Source of the DNA: an uncultured Collinsella sp. | GTDB taxonomy: Bacteria; Actinomycetota; Coriobacteriia; Coriobacteriales; Coriobacteriaceae | NCBI GenBank assembly: GCA_958405565.1 | Contig: CATYEN010000034.1 | Location: 1-23,971 of the forward strand | Length of the DNA: 23,971 bases | Direction of reading: 5' to 3' | Shown: positions 15,989 to 23,691 of the stretch, in pieces | Position numbering within the stretch: position 1 is the stretch's first letter | Layout of the letters: every line of letters starts with the position of its first letter | Translations under genes and position numbers: made by a program | Notes under the pieces: model-generated | Told to the model about the DNA's origin: nothing | Seen by the model: only the letters and a program-made list of their open reading frames with translations | The model's database searches: none

Positions 15989-16864
15989 TCAGCCAAAACG
16001 GCCCGTCAAATAATCCGCCGTGCGCGGATCGGTCGGATTCTTAAAGAGCTGCGCGGTAGGCGCATGCTCCACCAGCTCGCCCAGCAAAAAGAACGCGACC
16101 GAGTCGGAAATGCGCGCGGCCTGCTGCATGTTGTGCGTAACGACCACCAGCGTGCACGTTTCCTTGAGCTCGCAGGCCAGCTGCTCAACCACCAGCGTCG
16201 ACACGGGATCGAGGGCGCTCGTGGGCTCATCCATCAGCAGGATGTCGGGCTGCACAGCAAGCGCACGAGCGATGCACAGACGCTGCTGCTGTCCGCCCGA
16301 AAGGCCCAGGCCCGACTCCTTGAGCTTGTCCTTGACCTCGTCCCACAATGCGGCGCGGCGCAGGGAGTCCTCGACCAGCTCGTCAAGCACAACGCGATCG
16401 CGCACGCCCATGCCGCGAGGGCCATAGGCAACGTTGTCGTAGATGCTCATGGGAAACGGATTGGGGCGCTGGAACACCATGCCCACGCGCTGACGCAGGC
16501 GGCAGATATCGTAATCGCCCAGGATATCCTGGCCGTCGAGCGCGATCTTGCCCTCGATACGGCAATCCTTGATGCTATCGTTCATGCGGTTAAAGCAGCG
16601 CAGCAGCGTCGACTTGCCACAACCAGAAGGCCCGATAAACGAGGTAATCTGCTTGTCGCGGATTTTGATGTTCACGTCCTTGAGCGCATGGTGGTCGCCA
16701 TAGAACAGGTCGAGGCCCTCCACATCGATGCGCGTCGGCGAGGCCGCAAGGTCCTCTGCCGTGGGGCGAGTCGCATCCCCAACTTCGCGCTCGTGCGCGG
16801 CCTCGGCCTGCGCCTCCATGAGTTCCTCAAGCTCCGTGGGCTCCATAGCCGCAGCAGCCGTCAT
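15989..16864 (-). CDS. pstB: Phosphate ABC transporter ATP-binding protein PstB, copy B
   Basis: Residue-for-residue identical to copy A, with all ABC ATPase motifs intact and the same GGAGGT-supported ATG. It follows the intact vanS-like kinase gene after a 103-bp gap holding the same promoter-like direct repeats. This is probably the position of the original single pstB relative to vanS-like, whereas copy A follows the chimera. Extra ATPase without extra permease subunits would not by itself raise transport capacity. Confidence 0.94.
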   Translation of the reverse strand: MTAAAAMEPTELEELMEAQAEAAHEREVGDATRPTAEDLAASPTRIDVEGLDLFYGDHHALKDVNIKIRDKQITSFIGPSGCGKSTLLRCFNRMNDSIKDCRIEGKIALDGQDILGDYDICRLRQRVGMVFQRPNPFPMSIYDNVAYGPRGMGVRDRVVLDELVEDSLRRAALWDEVKDKLKESGLGLSGGQQQRLCIARALAVQPDILLMDEPTSALDPVSTLVVEQLACELKETCTLVVVTHNMQQAARISDSVAFFLLGELVEHAPTAQLFKNPTDPRTADYLTGRFG

Positions 16865-16919
16865 ACCGCATACCTCCATATCGATATCAATTCAGCAGTA
16901 TCGATAGTAGGAATCGCGG

Positions 16920-16960
16920 CTCATACGCACGTGAGCGCATTGTCAAGTGTTTGTAAGGGC
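16920..16960 (-). promoter_or_regulatory. Candidate PhoB-box-like direct repeat and promoter of pstB, copy B
   Basis: Identical to the site at 13729-13769, displaced by 3,191 bp: 11-bp direct repeats at 16939-16960 overlapping TTGACA on the minus strand. Each pstB-phoB copy therefore carries its own candidate promoter, so the distal copy need not depend on readthrough. Confidence 0.35.
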
Positions 16961-16967
16961 ACGCTAG

Positions 16968-18206
16968 CTATGCGGCGGGCAGCTCGATGGTGAATATCGT
17001 GTGTTCGGGCGTCGATTCACATGCAACGGTACCGCCGTGTGCCGCGATGATCTCCTTGGCAATAGCAAGGCCCAGGCCGGCACCACCGCGATTGGTCGCA
17101 CGCGCCGCATCCAGGCGATAGAACTTCTCAAAGATCACCTTGAGCTTAGCCGCAGGGATAGGATCGCCCTGATTGATAAAGCGCACGCGCACGCCGCCAT
17201 CGTCTTGGCGCCTGGCCTCAATCGTGATAGTCGAGCCCTCATAGCTATAGGCGACAGCGTTTTTCATGATGTTGTTAAACACGCGGGCCATCTTGTCGCC
17301 ATCCACGAGCACCGTCAGGTCCTCGCGAATATCAACTTGGGCTTCCTTATGCTGCTCGTTGAGGATGGGATAGAACTCGTCAGCCACCTGAGCCAGCAGC
17401 AACCCCAGATCAACATAGCCGCGCGTGAGCACGATATCGTGGAAGTCAAAGCGCGTGATATCGAAGAACTCTTCGATGAGCGCATCGAGCCGGTGCGCCT
17501 TGTCGAGCGCCACGCCCGTAAAGTGCGCACGTTGCTCAACCGGCAGCTCGGGAGCCTCTTGCAGCAGCGAAAGATAGCCCACCACACTGGCAAGCGGGGT
17601 GCGTAGGTCATGTGCCAAGTACGTGACCAGATCGTCCTTGCGATGAGACTCGTCACGCAAGGCCTGCTGCACCTTGCGCTCGCGATCGCGCACACGGTTG
17701 AGTGCGCCCTCGACCTCCAGGAAGTCGCCGTCGATGTTGTCCCAGGTGTCGGGGTGATCGATCAGGCGATCTTGAATACGAGCGGCCAGCACACAATCGG
17801 CATGCTGCTCGCCCTGCTCATAGCCCTGGTAGTACAGGGCGCGGCCGCAAAAGAACAGCACGCACACGGCAAGCGCAAGCACAAAGCCAAGCATGTTGAA
17901 TACAAAGCCGGCATCGAACAGCACCGGCCCTTCGATGCCGCTGAGTGCCATGGCGCCAATCGCCAACGTCATGGCCCACGCGGCACCGCCAATCACCACG
18001 CAGCGGCGTACGATTTCAAATCGATCGATCAGCAAAAAGCCGACAAGCAGCACCGCCAAGATTCCAGCGATGTTATCGATGCCAATCAGCAGCAGGCTCA
18101 GCAAAAAGAGCAGCACCGTTGCAAGCGCGCGGTTGTCGACGACCGACCTCACGTATTCAAAGAGTCGATCGGACACCTCGAATGCCTGCCTATCGTCTTT
18201 TGTCAT
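16968..18206 (-). CDS. VanS-like sensor histidine kinase, intact copy (412 aa)
   Basis: A membrane histidine kinase whose catalytic half strongly resembles the VanS family by recalled sequence: YLAHDLRTPLASVVGYLSLL with the phospho-accepting His at 199, LIEEFFDITRFDFHDI, DEFYPIL, VFNNIMKNAVAYS, FEKFYRLDAAR and GGAGLGLAIAKEII. The sensor half differs from classical VanS. Four hydrophobic segments (about residues 26-43, 46-61, 70-88 and 101-121) have almost no extracytoplasmic domain, suggesting membrane-perturbation sensing. I chose ATG 18206 over a GTG at 18212 because GGGGAA sits about seven bases before the ATG. It lies 25 bp after the vanR-like gene. No vanH, vanA or vanX is present, so this is not evidence of glycopeptide resistance. 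Confidence 0.9.
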   Translation of the reverse strand: MTKDDRQAFEVSDRLFEYVRSVVDNRALATVLLFLLSLLLIGIDNIAGILAVLLVGFLLIDRFEIVRRCVVIGGAAWAMTLAIGAMALSGIEGPVLFDAGFVFNMLGFVLALAVCVLFFCGRALYYQGYEQGEQHADCVLAARIQDRLIDHPDTWDNIDGDFLEVEGALNRVRDRERKVQQALRDESHRKDDLVTYLAHDLRTPLASVVGYLSLLQEAPELPVEQRAHFTGVALDKAHRLDALIEEFFDITRFDFHDIVLTRGYVDLGLLLAQVADEFYPILNEQHKEAQVDIREDLTVLVDGDKMARVFNNIMKNAVAYSYEGSTITIEARRQDDGGVRVRFINQGDPIPAAKLKVIFEKFYRLDAARATNRGGAGLGLAIAKEIIAAHGGTVACESTPEHTIFTIELPAA

Positions 18207-18231
18207 ATCCACTTCCCCACCATCAAAGGCG

Positions 18232-18927
18232 TTATTCGATTATGTAGCCGACGCCCCAGACGTTTTTGATAAAGCGCGGCTTTTGAGCGTCGTCACCGAT
18301 CTTTTCGCGCAGGTGGCGAATGTGCACCATCACCGTATTGTTGGAGCCGGGCATAAAATCCTCGTTCCACACCGCGCGGAACAGATCCTCCACGGCCACC
18401 ACACTGCCGCGATGCTCGACCAGATACAGCAAGATGGAATACTCGATGGGCGTGAGGCGAACCGGCGCACCGTCCACCGTTACGGAACGGGCATCGCGGT
18501 TGATCTCTAGGCCGTCGAACTGGATGGTCGGCGACTCGGCCGCCTGCGCACGGTTACCGTAGCTGGTGTAGCGACGAAGCTGAGCGTGCACGCGCGCGAT
18601 GAGCTCCAGCGGGCGGAACGGCTTAACCACGTAATCGTCCGCGCCAAGCGAAAGGCCCTCGATCTTGTCTTGCTGGGCATCGCGCGCCGTCAGCATGATC
18701 ACGGGATAGGTATGGCTGGAACGGATCGTACGCAGCAACTCAAGCCCATCGATATCGGGCAGCATGACATCCAGCAGCGCCAGATCGAACTCCTGCTCCA
18801 AGATTGCCTTGGCAGCATCGGCCCCGCTATAGGCGACCTGTACGTCAAAGCCTTCTTTTGTAAGGTAGATACCAACCAAGTCGGCGATGGCCTTTTCGTC
18901 ATCAACTACCAAAATGCGTTCGTTCAT
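18232..18927 (-). CDS. VanR-like response regulator (231 aa)
   Basis: An OmpR-family regulator with close recalled similarity to VanR: receiver Asp53 in LLDVMLPD, HTYPVIMLTARD, VKPFRPLELIARVHAQLRRY, and a winged helix ending SNNTVMVHIRHLREKIGDD ... FIKNVWGVGYIIE. It is the first gene of the minus-strand vanR-vanS-like pair. AGGAG lies six bases before the ATG and a CATAAT -10 a short distance upstream. It is divergent from a D,D-carboxypeptidase gene, consistent with a cell-wall regulon, though control of that gene is inferred only from position. Confidence 0.92.
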   Translation of the reverse strand: MNERILVVDDEKAIADLVGIYLTKEGFDVQVAYSGADAAKAILEQEFDLALLDVMLPDIDGLELLRTIRSSHTYPVIMLTARDAQQDKIEGLSLGADDYVVKPFRPLELIARVHAQLRRYTSYGNRAQAAESPTIQFDGLEINRDARSVTVDGAPVRLTPIEYSILLYLVEHRGSVVAVEDLFRAVWNEDFMPGSNNTVMVHIRHLREKIGDDAQKPRFIKNVWGVGYIIE

Positions 18928-18947
18928 GCGTGCTCCTCTCGCGCTCC

Positions 18948-18953
18948 ATTATG
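18948..18953 (-). promoter_or_regulatory. Candidate -10 element of the vanR-like gene
   Basis: CATAAT on the minus strand (five of six consensus bases), about 20 bp before the ATG, would give a short leader containing the AGGAG ribosome site. No good -35 hexamer is present at 16-18 bp, which would suit an activator-dependent promoter. Confidence 0.35.
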
Positions 18954-18992
18954 CCCGAGGGGGCGCATGCCACACACAACAAGCGTGGGTGA

Positions 18993-19007
18993 TTAAGTCG
19001 GCCTTAA
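18993..19007. promoter_or_regulatory. Operator-like palindrome TTAAG-N5-CTTAA
   Basis: A perfect 5-bp inverted repeat with a 5-nt centre lies in the intergenic region between the divergent vanR-like and carboxypeptidase genes. It is a plausible regulator site, but nothing in the sequence identifies the protein. Confidence 0.3.
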
Positions 19008-19124
19008 GCACCCTTGTGCCCGTTCGGGCGCGGATGTGGGCCACGCACGCACGCGATGATCGCCGACACCGGTAAACGATATACTCTAGTTCCAGAAGAG
19101 ACCATCCCGTCGAAAGCGAAATCT

Positions 19125-20465
19125 GTGAAGTCCCTCACCTCTTTTGCAAAGCGCTCAGCCCAGCTTGCCGCCGGCTTTGTCTGCGCTATCGCCCTTGCCG
19201 CTGGCGTGCCCACCGTCGCCGGCGCCCAAGTACTCACGACCGACAATGTTTGCGGCAAAACCGCCGATGCGCGCGGCATCACGGCCGAAAATCTGCCCGA
19301 TATCGATGCGACCAATGCGCTCGTCATGGGCAAAGACGGCACCGTCTACTACGGGCGCGGCGCCGATGAGCAGGTCAAAATCGCCTCGATCACCAAGGTC
19401 ATGACCGCAATCCTAACCGTCGAGAATTGCAAGATGGACGAGAAGGTCACGGTGAGCAACGCCGCAGCCACCGTGGGTAATTCGACCGCCGGCTTGCTCG
19501 AAGGCGACGAGCTTACCGTGGAGCAGGCACTGCGCGGCCTGATGATTCCCTCGGGCAACGACGCCGCCGTCGTGCTCGCCGAATATGTGGGCAAGAAGAT
19601 CGACCCTAAGACCAAAGACGCCGAGGCAACCTTTGTGAAGGCCATGAACGAGCGCGCTAAGAAGCTCGGCTGCACCGGTACGCTTTTTGAAAACCCGCAT
19701 GGTCTGGACTTTGATGAGTGGGCTGGCGATATGCACTCAACCGCACACGACGTAGCGCTGATGATGCAGGAGGCCATGAAAAACGACACGATCCGCGAGG
19801 TCGTAGCGAGCGAGGATTCCTGGATCGAGGTCACGGGCGCCGACGGCACCGACCATTCGCATTCCATGGACACGCACAACGTTTTGCTCGGTCAGGACGG
19901 AAACATTGGCGGCAAGACCGGCACCACCGACGACGCGGGCTACTGCTTTACGAGCGCCTACAACCGCGACGGCGACGAGATCTACACTGTTATTTTGAAC
20001 TCCACCACCACCGACCAGCGCTTTACCGATACCGCCAGCCTTGCCAACTGGTACTACGGCCACAAGGTGACGGTCGCAATCGCCAACACACAGGAAAAGA
20101 CCGCCAACGGCAACCCGCTTATGGCGCGCATTGGTCAAACCGACTGGACGGATAAGACGATCGACGCCACACTCGCCGATCCTACGGCGCAAGCGACCGT
20201 GTTTTCCCTTGCCGGCGAGGTGACCGAAAAGGTTAGCTACGACGATCTTTCGGGCACGGTGCATGTGGGCGACAAGGTGGGTAGCGTCACGCTCAAGCAG
20301 GACGGCACCAAGATCGCCGTCATGGACCTGGTTGCCGACGAGGAAGGCGCAGGGCCGAATCCCATTGAATGGCTACTCGTGAAGCTCGATCGCTTGGGCC
20401 GTCGCATCGACAACCGCCCGCTCACGGCAGAAAGCGAGACCGTCGCCAAGGCACCCGAGGTGTAG
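19125..20465 (+). CDS. D-alanyl-D-alanine carboxypeptidase, peptidase S11 (DacA/PBP5 type)
   Basis: A low-molecular-weight penicillin-binding protein that removes the terminal D-Ala from peptidoglycan pentapeptides outside the membrane. The three catalytic motifs are intact: SITK (Ser88, Lys91), SGN (143-145) and KTG (264-266). A C-terminal beta domain follows (GDKVGSVTLKQDG) and then an amphipathic anchor-like segment (NPIEWLLVKLDRLGRR). I chose the GTG at 19125 because it directly precedes an ideal signal peptide (VKSLTSFAKRSAQ, a hydrophobic core, then cleavage near AGA-Q). The frame is open back to ATGs at 19056 and 19014, but these would put 23-37 extra residues before the signal peptide and have no good ribosome site. 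A TATACT at 19080-19085 could be the -10. Followed by a strong terminator. Confidence 0.92.
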   Translation: MKSLTSFAKRSAQLAAGFVCAIALAAGVPTVAGAQVLTTDNVCGKTADARGITAENLPDIDATNALVMGKDGTVYYGRGADEQVKIASITKVMTAILTVENCKMDEKVTVSNAAATVGNSTAGLLEGDELTVEQALRGLMIPSGNDAAVVLAEYVGKKIDPKTKDAEATFVKAMNERAKKLGCTGTLFENPHGLDFDEWAGDMHSTAHDVALMMQEAMKNDTIREVVASEDSWIEVTGADGTDHSHSMDTHNVLLGQDGNIGGKTGTTDDAGYCFTSAYNRDGDEIYTVILNSTTTDQRFTDTASLANWYYGHKVTVAIANTQEKTANGNPLMARIGQTDWTDKTIDATLADPTAQATVFSLAGEVTEKVSYDDLSGTVHVGDKVGSVTLKQDGTKIAVMDLVADEEGAGPNPIEWLLVKLDRLGRRIDNRPLTAESETVAKAPEV

Positions 20466-20489
20466 GGCGCAAGAATAATAAGCCCACTG

Positions 20490-20522
20490 AAAGGAGGCGT
20501 CCGAAAGGATGCCTCCTTTTTT
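20490..20522 (+). terminator. Intrinsic terminator of the carboxypeptidase gene
   Basis: A 12-bp stem (AAGGAGGCGTCC pairing with GGATGCCTCCTT, one G-T) with a GAAA loop is followed by a run of six T residues, about 25 bp after the stop codon. Confidence 0.9.
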
Positions 20523-20545
20523 GAGGTTCGAACCCCCAGCCGCCA
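20523..20545. repeat. Right-end remnant of the tRNA-Ser-associated element
   Basis: GAGGTTCGAACCCCCAGCC plus GCC resembles the right end of the element at 20561-20750 (GGGTTCGAATCCCCAGCC plus TCC). It is also tRNA T-arm-like. It abuts the carboxypeptidase terminator, so it appears to be the residue of a further, truncated unit. Confidence 0.5.
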
Positions 20546-20560
20546 TTCTTGATAATAAAA

Positions 20561-20750
20561 AGGGCCCCAAATGGAACCCTTCTTTAAATTTAAACTGGCG
20601 GAGAGCTGGGGATGTCCGGGCATGCTGCGCATGCCCTCCGGCTTCAAAGCCTGGCGGCTTTTCGCCCACGGCCTACAAACGCTTTCGCGTTTGCTTAACG
20701 CCCGTGCCCTCTCGGGTTCGAATCCCCAGCCTCCTTTCTCCGCACAAAAA
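20561..20750. repeat. tRNA-Ser-bounded hairpin-rich repeat unit (about 190 bp)
   Basis: The unit starts with a copy of the tRNA-Ser terminator (20561-20580). It then has the last 14 nt of the tRNA-Ser gene (20600-20613, identical to 20790-20803), and departs from tRNA sequence inside the T-loop. The core holds three hairpins: 20618-20625/20629-20636, 20640-20644/20647-20651 and 20676-20682/20687-20693. It ends in a T-arm-like GGGTTCGAATCCC (20714-20726) plus CAGCCTCC, which is nearly an inverted copy of its own left end. Hairpin order, and the words CTTAACGCCCG and TTCGAATCC, match the units beside tRNA-Arg. No believable protein is encoded. Function unknown. Confidence 0.65.
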
Positions 20751-20770
20751 AGGGCCCCAGATGGGACCCT
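20745..20770 (-). terminator. Terminator of tRNA-Ser
   Basis: On the minus strand an AGGGTCCC/GGGGCCCT stem (one G-T pair) with an ATCT loop is followed by at least six T residues, about 20 bp beyond the tRNA 3' end. A diverged copy is at 20557-20580. Confidence 0.75.
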
Positions 20771-20789
20771 TCTTTCAATTCGTACTGGC

Positions 20790-20876
20790 GGAGAGCTGGG
20801 GATTCGAACCCCAGATGCCCTTTTGGGGCATACTCGCTTAGCAGGCGAGCACCTTCGGCCTCTCGGTCAGCTCTCC
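20790..20876 (-). tRNA. tRNA-Ser (anticodon GCT)
   Basis: An 87-nt class II tRNA. The acceptor is GGAGAGC/GCTCTCC, the D-arm contains the CCGAGAGGCCGAAGG-type sequence, and the anticodon arm CTCGC-CTGCTAA-GCGAG gives GCT. A long variable arm (ATGCCCC AAAA GGGGCAT-like) and T-arm CTGGGG-TTCGAAT-CCCCAG follow. CCA is not encoded. It reads serine AGC/AGU codons. A 17-bp-spaced promoter lies just upstream, with a terminator downstream. Confidence 0.95.
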
Positions 20877-20890
20877 GTAACAGCCGTTCT

Positions 20891-20919
20891 ATAGTAACCA
20901 AACAGCCAAGGATGGGCAA
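20891..20919 (-). promoter_or_regulatory. Promoter of tRNA-Ser
   Basis: On the minus strand TTGCCC (20914-20919) and TACTAT (20891-20896) are exactly 17 bp apart. They lie 15 bp before the tRNA 5' end, the expected geometry for a stable-RNA gene. Each hexamer matches four of six consensus bases. Confidence 0.55.
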
Positions 20920-20968
20920 GAGGAAATTTTCTAATTGCCTAGCATCCTTTCCTCCTTGGAAGCTTCGC

Positions 20969-23410
20969 CTACCCCAGCGAGCGGTTGAGGGAGCCGAGCT
21001 CGTCGTTGCCCATGGTGCGCCACATTTGGAAGATGCAACCGCGTGCCAGGAAAAAGAACCCGTTGTCGACCAGTTGCACAGCGGCATCTGCCAGCTGATT
21101 CGTCACGGCGGACACTGGCGGCAGCTCGAGTCCAGCCTTGTGGATGGTCTCGACCGCTTCCTCGAACGTCGGAGGCTCGCTGACGCCCATCTCGTTCATA
21201 AGGCCCTGCATTTCTTCCAGCGCGCTGCTACCCGACTCCTCGCCGCGCGGCACCAGACGGTAACAAGCCAGCGCCAGGTCGAGCTGATCGCAATTCCAAT
21301 AGGCAAACGCCAAGCGATAGAACAGGTAGCCGATTGCAGAACGATCGCTGGCAATACGTAGGCCGTGGCGCGCCACCTCGATAATCTCGTCAAAGCGCTC
21401 CAGACGCGCAAGCACGTTGATGAGCGCAAAGTGCGACTGCATGGACGAGCGCGCCAGATCGTAAAGATGGCGCACCTCGGGCAGTGCTCGTTCAAAGTCC
21501 TCTTGCTCGGCGTAAAAGCTGCAGATCTCGTGCTGGGCAAAGTACAGCGCATCGGGCGCACGTAGGATTCGCACAGAGCGGTCTTCTTCCAACACCGGTA
21601 GCACCATGCGTACCAACTGGTTGTCGCAGAACTGCGTTTGGACCGGCCCCGTTGCCAAAAGCTCGGCAACGGCACACTTGGCCTCCAGCTCCTCGGCCAA
21701 ACGAGAAAAGCCCTCGAATGCACCTGCACGGTCAGTTTTAGACTGCTCGCGCAATTCAACGACGCGCGCCACATACGGGTCGTCGTCCTCTTCCATGACT
21801 TCCAACTCGTCAGCTGTATCGGCAAGCAGCAGGTCGCGCAACGCCGGCGGCAGCGGACGATGGTCGTCACGCGGGCGAGCGTGAACCTCCGCTGGCTCAA
21901 TCATATCCGGCGTGGTCGCCTCATATGCCTCAAGCATGCGCTTGCAAGGCATACCGTCCATATCCATGCTCTCAAGATCCTTGGCGACGGGAACACAATC
22001 GGCAAGATACTCGGCACGGGCAAAGGAATACGTTGCGACGATGTGCACATCCTGCTCATCGTCGGGAGCCTCAATCTGCACGTAGCAGCGCGTGATGCAG
22101 GCACCCGCGGCAAAGCAAGCCGCCGCAAGCGTGAGCGCTACGCGCGCGTCGTGCTCCGCGGCCCAGATCTCGCGCACACCCTCGTCCAGCTCGCGCCAGG
22201 CGTCATCCTGAGCATCGTATTCACGTTGCGGCATGGCATCAACGACAGAGCGCCCAAACTGGACGAGCATAATCCCCTCGGCAACGTTCACTCGATAGGT
22301 ATAGTCAAGCCGTGTGACCACGTTAAGCGCCTCGACAATTCGCGCAAAGCGGGTGCGCACGTCCCACTCGCCACCAGGCTGGCACGCAACCGTCCCCGGC
22401 TTGGCCCACGGGTTGTCGCTCGACAGCGTTTCGAGCAACCGGGGGACATCGTTGGTCGTTTTAGCGATATGCCACGAGTCAAAGAGTGCACAGCCCTCAA
22501 GGCTCGGCGACGAGGCTGCGGGGGCCAATCCGGCCCCGATGCGCTCAAGGATGCCGGAGAGGCGGTTCAGGCGACACTCAATGGCAAGCAAGGTGTCGAT
22601 CTCATCTTGATCTAACAGGCTGCGATCGAAATTTAGATAGAAAAGCTTCGAGCGATCGATGCGGGCCAAGTTCATTTCAGTCTTTGCCGCTATGGTGCGC
22701 AGGCGAGGCAGATTGACTTCACCCATCAGGGCCGCGGCATAACGCTCGATGCCGCTCGGATTGTCCTTATGGTCAATGCGGTAGAGCAGCGTCTCGATGG
22801 CATCGGGAAGTGGCGTCGAATCAAAGCCCAGAAACACTTCGACCGGCTCGGGCAGCTTGACGAGCTTAATCTTGTCGACGACATTGTGCGTACTCTCGTC
22901 GAGCCTATCGGTGTTTGACGTGCTCGCGATAGCATTTTCGGAATCGGCAAATATGACGTAGCGCAAGAACATAGATGCCATGAACTCACCGTAAGGGAGG
23001 CTGCGGGCCGAATTCCATGTCTCGCGATCGGACTGCTCGCGCATGGGGCCTTTTGGAGAGCCGATGACCCGCGCCCGGGGACGCATCGTCCCATCGGTGC
23101 CCCTTACCGCAATCTCGCCAATGCTGGAGTCGGACTCATCAAGAACCAGCTGCATATCGGGATCATCGGGCAACGGTGCCTCGCTAACGGGACGGTCCAC
23201 CTTGTACACTTCGCCCGAAACGCTCACGTAACCTAAAAGTGACACATGGCTCTTACCGACGAATTCAACGGCGTAGCATGATTCATGCGGATCGTCGCCA
23301 AAGAGTTTCCAGACAACGCCATACGAGCGTCCCGCGGGCTGCTCGGGCATCGCCGGAAAGCGCTTCTTGGGATCGAGAAACTTGAGCTTGTAGGTCGGAC
23401 GCTCTGCCAC
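20969..23410 (-). CDS. Hypothetical TPR-like protein (813 aa)
   Basis: I do not recognise a named family. The protein is soluble and acidic, with no signal peptide or clear membrane segment. The N-terminal third is mixed alpha/beta. The middle includes an Ala/Cys-rich helical stretch (ARVALTLAAACFAAGACITRCYVQIEA). Residues about 560-575 are very acidic (ELEVMEEDDDPYV). From about 640 to 740 come helix-turn-helix repeats of tetratricopeptide type, such as EICSFYAEQEDFERALPEVRHLYD and FAYWNCDQLDLALACYRLVP, suggesting a protein-binding scaffold. The GTG start has AGGG about nine bases upstream. It stands alone between tRNA-Ser and the tRNA-Arg-associated repeats. Its long undisturbed frame and typical codon use indicate a real gene. 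Confidence 0.85.
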   Translation of the reverse strand: MAERPTYKLKFLDPKKRFPAMPEQPAGRSYGVVWKLFGDDPHESCYAVEFVGKSHVSLLGYVSVSGEVYKVDRPVSEAPLPDDPDMQLVLDESDSSIGEIAVRGTDGTMRPRARVIGSPKGPMREQSDRETWNSARSLPYGEFMASMFLRYVIFADSENAIASTSNTDRLDESTHNVVDKIKLVKLPEPVEVFLGFDSTPLPDAIETLLYRIDHKDNPSGIERYAAALMGEVNLPRLRTIAAKTEMNLARIDRSKLFYLNFDRSLLDQDEIDTLLAIECRLNRLSGILERIGAGLAPAASSPSLEGCALFDSWHIAKTTNDVPRLLETLSSDNPWAKPGTVACQPGGEWDVRTRFARIVEALNVVTRLDYTYRVNVAEGIMLVQFGRSVVDAMPQREYDAQDDAWRELDEGVREIWAAEHDARVALTLAAACFAAGACITRCYVQIEAPDDEQDVHIVATYSFARAEYLADCVPVAKDLESMDMDGMPCKRMLEAYEATTPDMIEPAEVHARPRDDHRPLPPALRDLLLADTADELEVMEEDDDPYVARVVELREQSKTDRAGAFEGFSRLAEELEAKCAVAELLATGPVQTQFCDNQLVRMVLPVLEEDRSVRILRAPDALYFAQHEICSFYAEQEDFERALPEVRHLYDLARSSMQSHFALINVLARLERFDEIIEVARHGLRIASDRSAIGYLFYRLAFAYWNCDQLDLALACYRLVPRGEESGSSALEEMQGLMNEMGVSEPPTFEEAVETIHKAGLELPPVSAVTNQLADAAVQLVDNGFFFLARGCIFQMWRTMGNDELGSLNRSLG

Positions 23411-23498
23411 GAAATATCACCCTGATCGGTCGTCTAGAGAAAGGGCGCGCCCCAGGTGCACCGAGACGCTTACTCGGAATCTTACACGAGTCGATAAC

Positions 23499-23523
23499 AA
23501 AAAAGCCCCCGTTGCCGGAGGCT
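23499..23523 (-). terminator. Duplicated tRNA-Arg terminator, copy 1
   Basis: An AGCCTCCG/CGGGGGCT stem with a GCAA loop is followed by a T-run on the minus strand. It belongs to the 191-bp repeat unit. The same hairpin occurs at 23695-23714 and, as the functional terminator, at 23886-23905. Confidence 0.7.
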
Positions 23524-23691
23524 TTGATCTCAAATGGTGCGGCGTATAGGATTCCGCGCATCCGCTTGCGCGGATCCGCACCGGCTTCGGCCGCCTGCCG
23601 GCGTCCTCGCCCGCGGGCTAAAAACGCTCCGCGTTTTCCTTACGCCCGCGCCTCGACCGAGGTTCGAATCCATGCGGCGTTTGCCTAAAAG
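23501..23691. repeat. tRNA-Arg-bounded hairpin-rich repeat, unit 1 (191 bp)
   Basis: The unit contains the tRNA-Arg terminator and the last 17 nt of the tRNA-Arg gene (23538-23554), breaking off inside the T-loop. The core has hairpins 23554-23560/23567-23573, CGGC-TTCG-GCCG at 23582-23593, the palindrome GCCCGCGGGC at 23609-23618 and 23621-23627/23631-23637. A T-arm-like GGTTCGAATCC follows at 23661-23671, then GCGGCG. Hairpin order and the CTTACGCCCG word match the unit beside tRNA-Ser, with compensated differences in stems (AAAACGC/GCGTTTT against CAAACGC/GCGTTTG). Open frames across it look like tRNA antisense translations and are not credible genes. Confidence 0.7.

Larger units (their letters stand above)
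14887..18077. repeat. Tandem duplication, copy B (3,191 bp)
   Basis: Second copy of the 3,191-bp block, directly abutting copy A. It contains the first 104 codons of the chimera (phoR-derived), phoB copy B, pstB copy B and most of the intact vanS-like gene. To its right, 18078 onward continues into the unique 5' end of vanS-like. To the left of copy A, phoR continues into its unique 3' part. The arrangement is therefore a simple head-to-tail duplication leaving both parent genes whole. Confidence 0.95.

Noticed and set aside
16968..18927. Vancomycin-resistance cluster
   Set aside because: Only VanRS-like regulators are present; no D-lactate dehydrogenase, D-Ala-D-Lac ligase or VanX dipeptidase.
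20600..20733. Second tRNA-Ser gene
   Set aside because: Only the last 14 nt match the tRNA; no anticodon or D-arm can be formed from the core.
20509..20894. Small plus-strand frames across the tRNA-Ser region
   Set aside because: They translate tRNA antisense, terminator and repeat sequence; typical spurious annotations.
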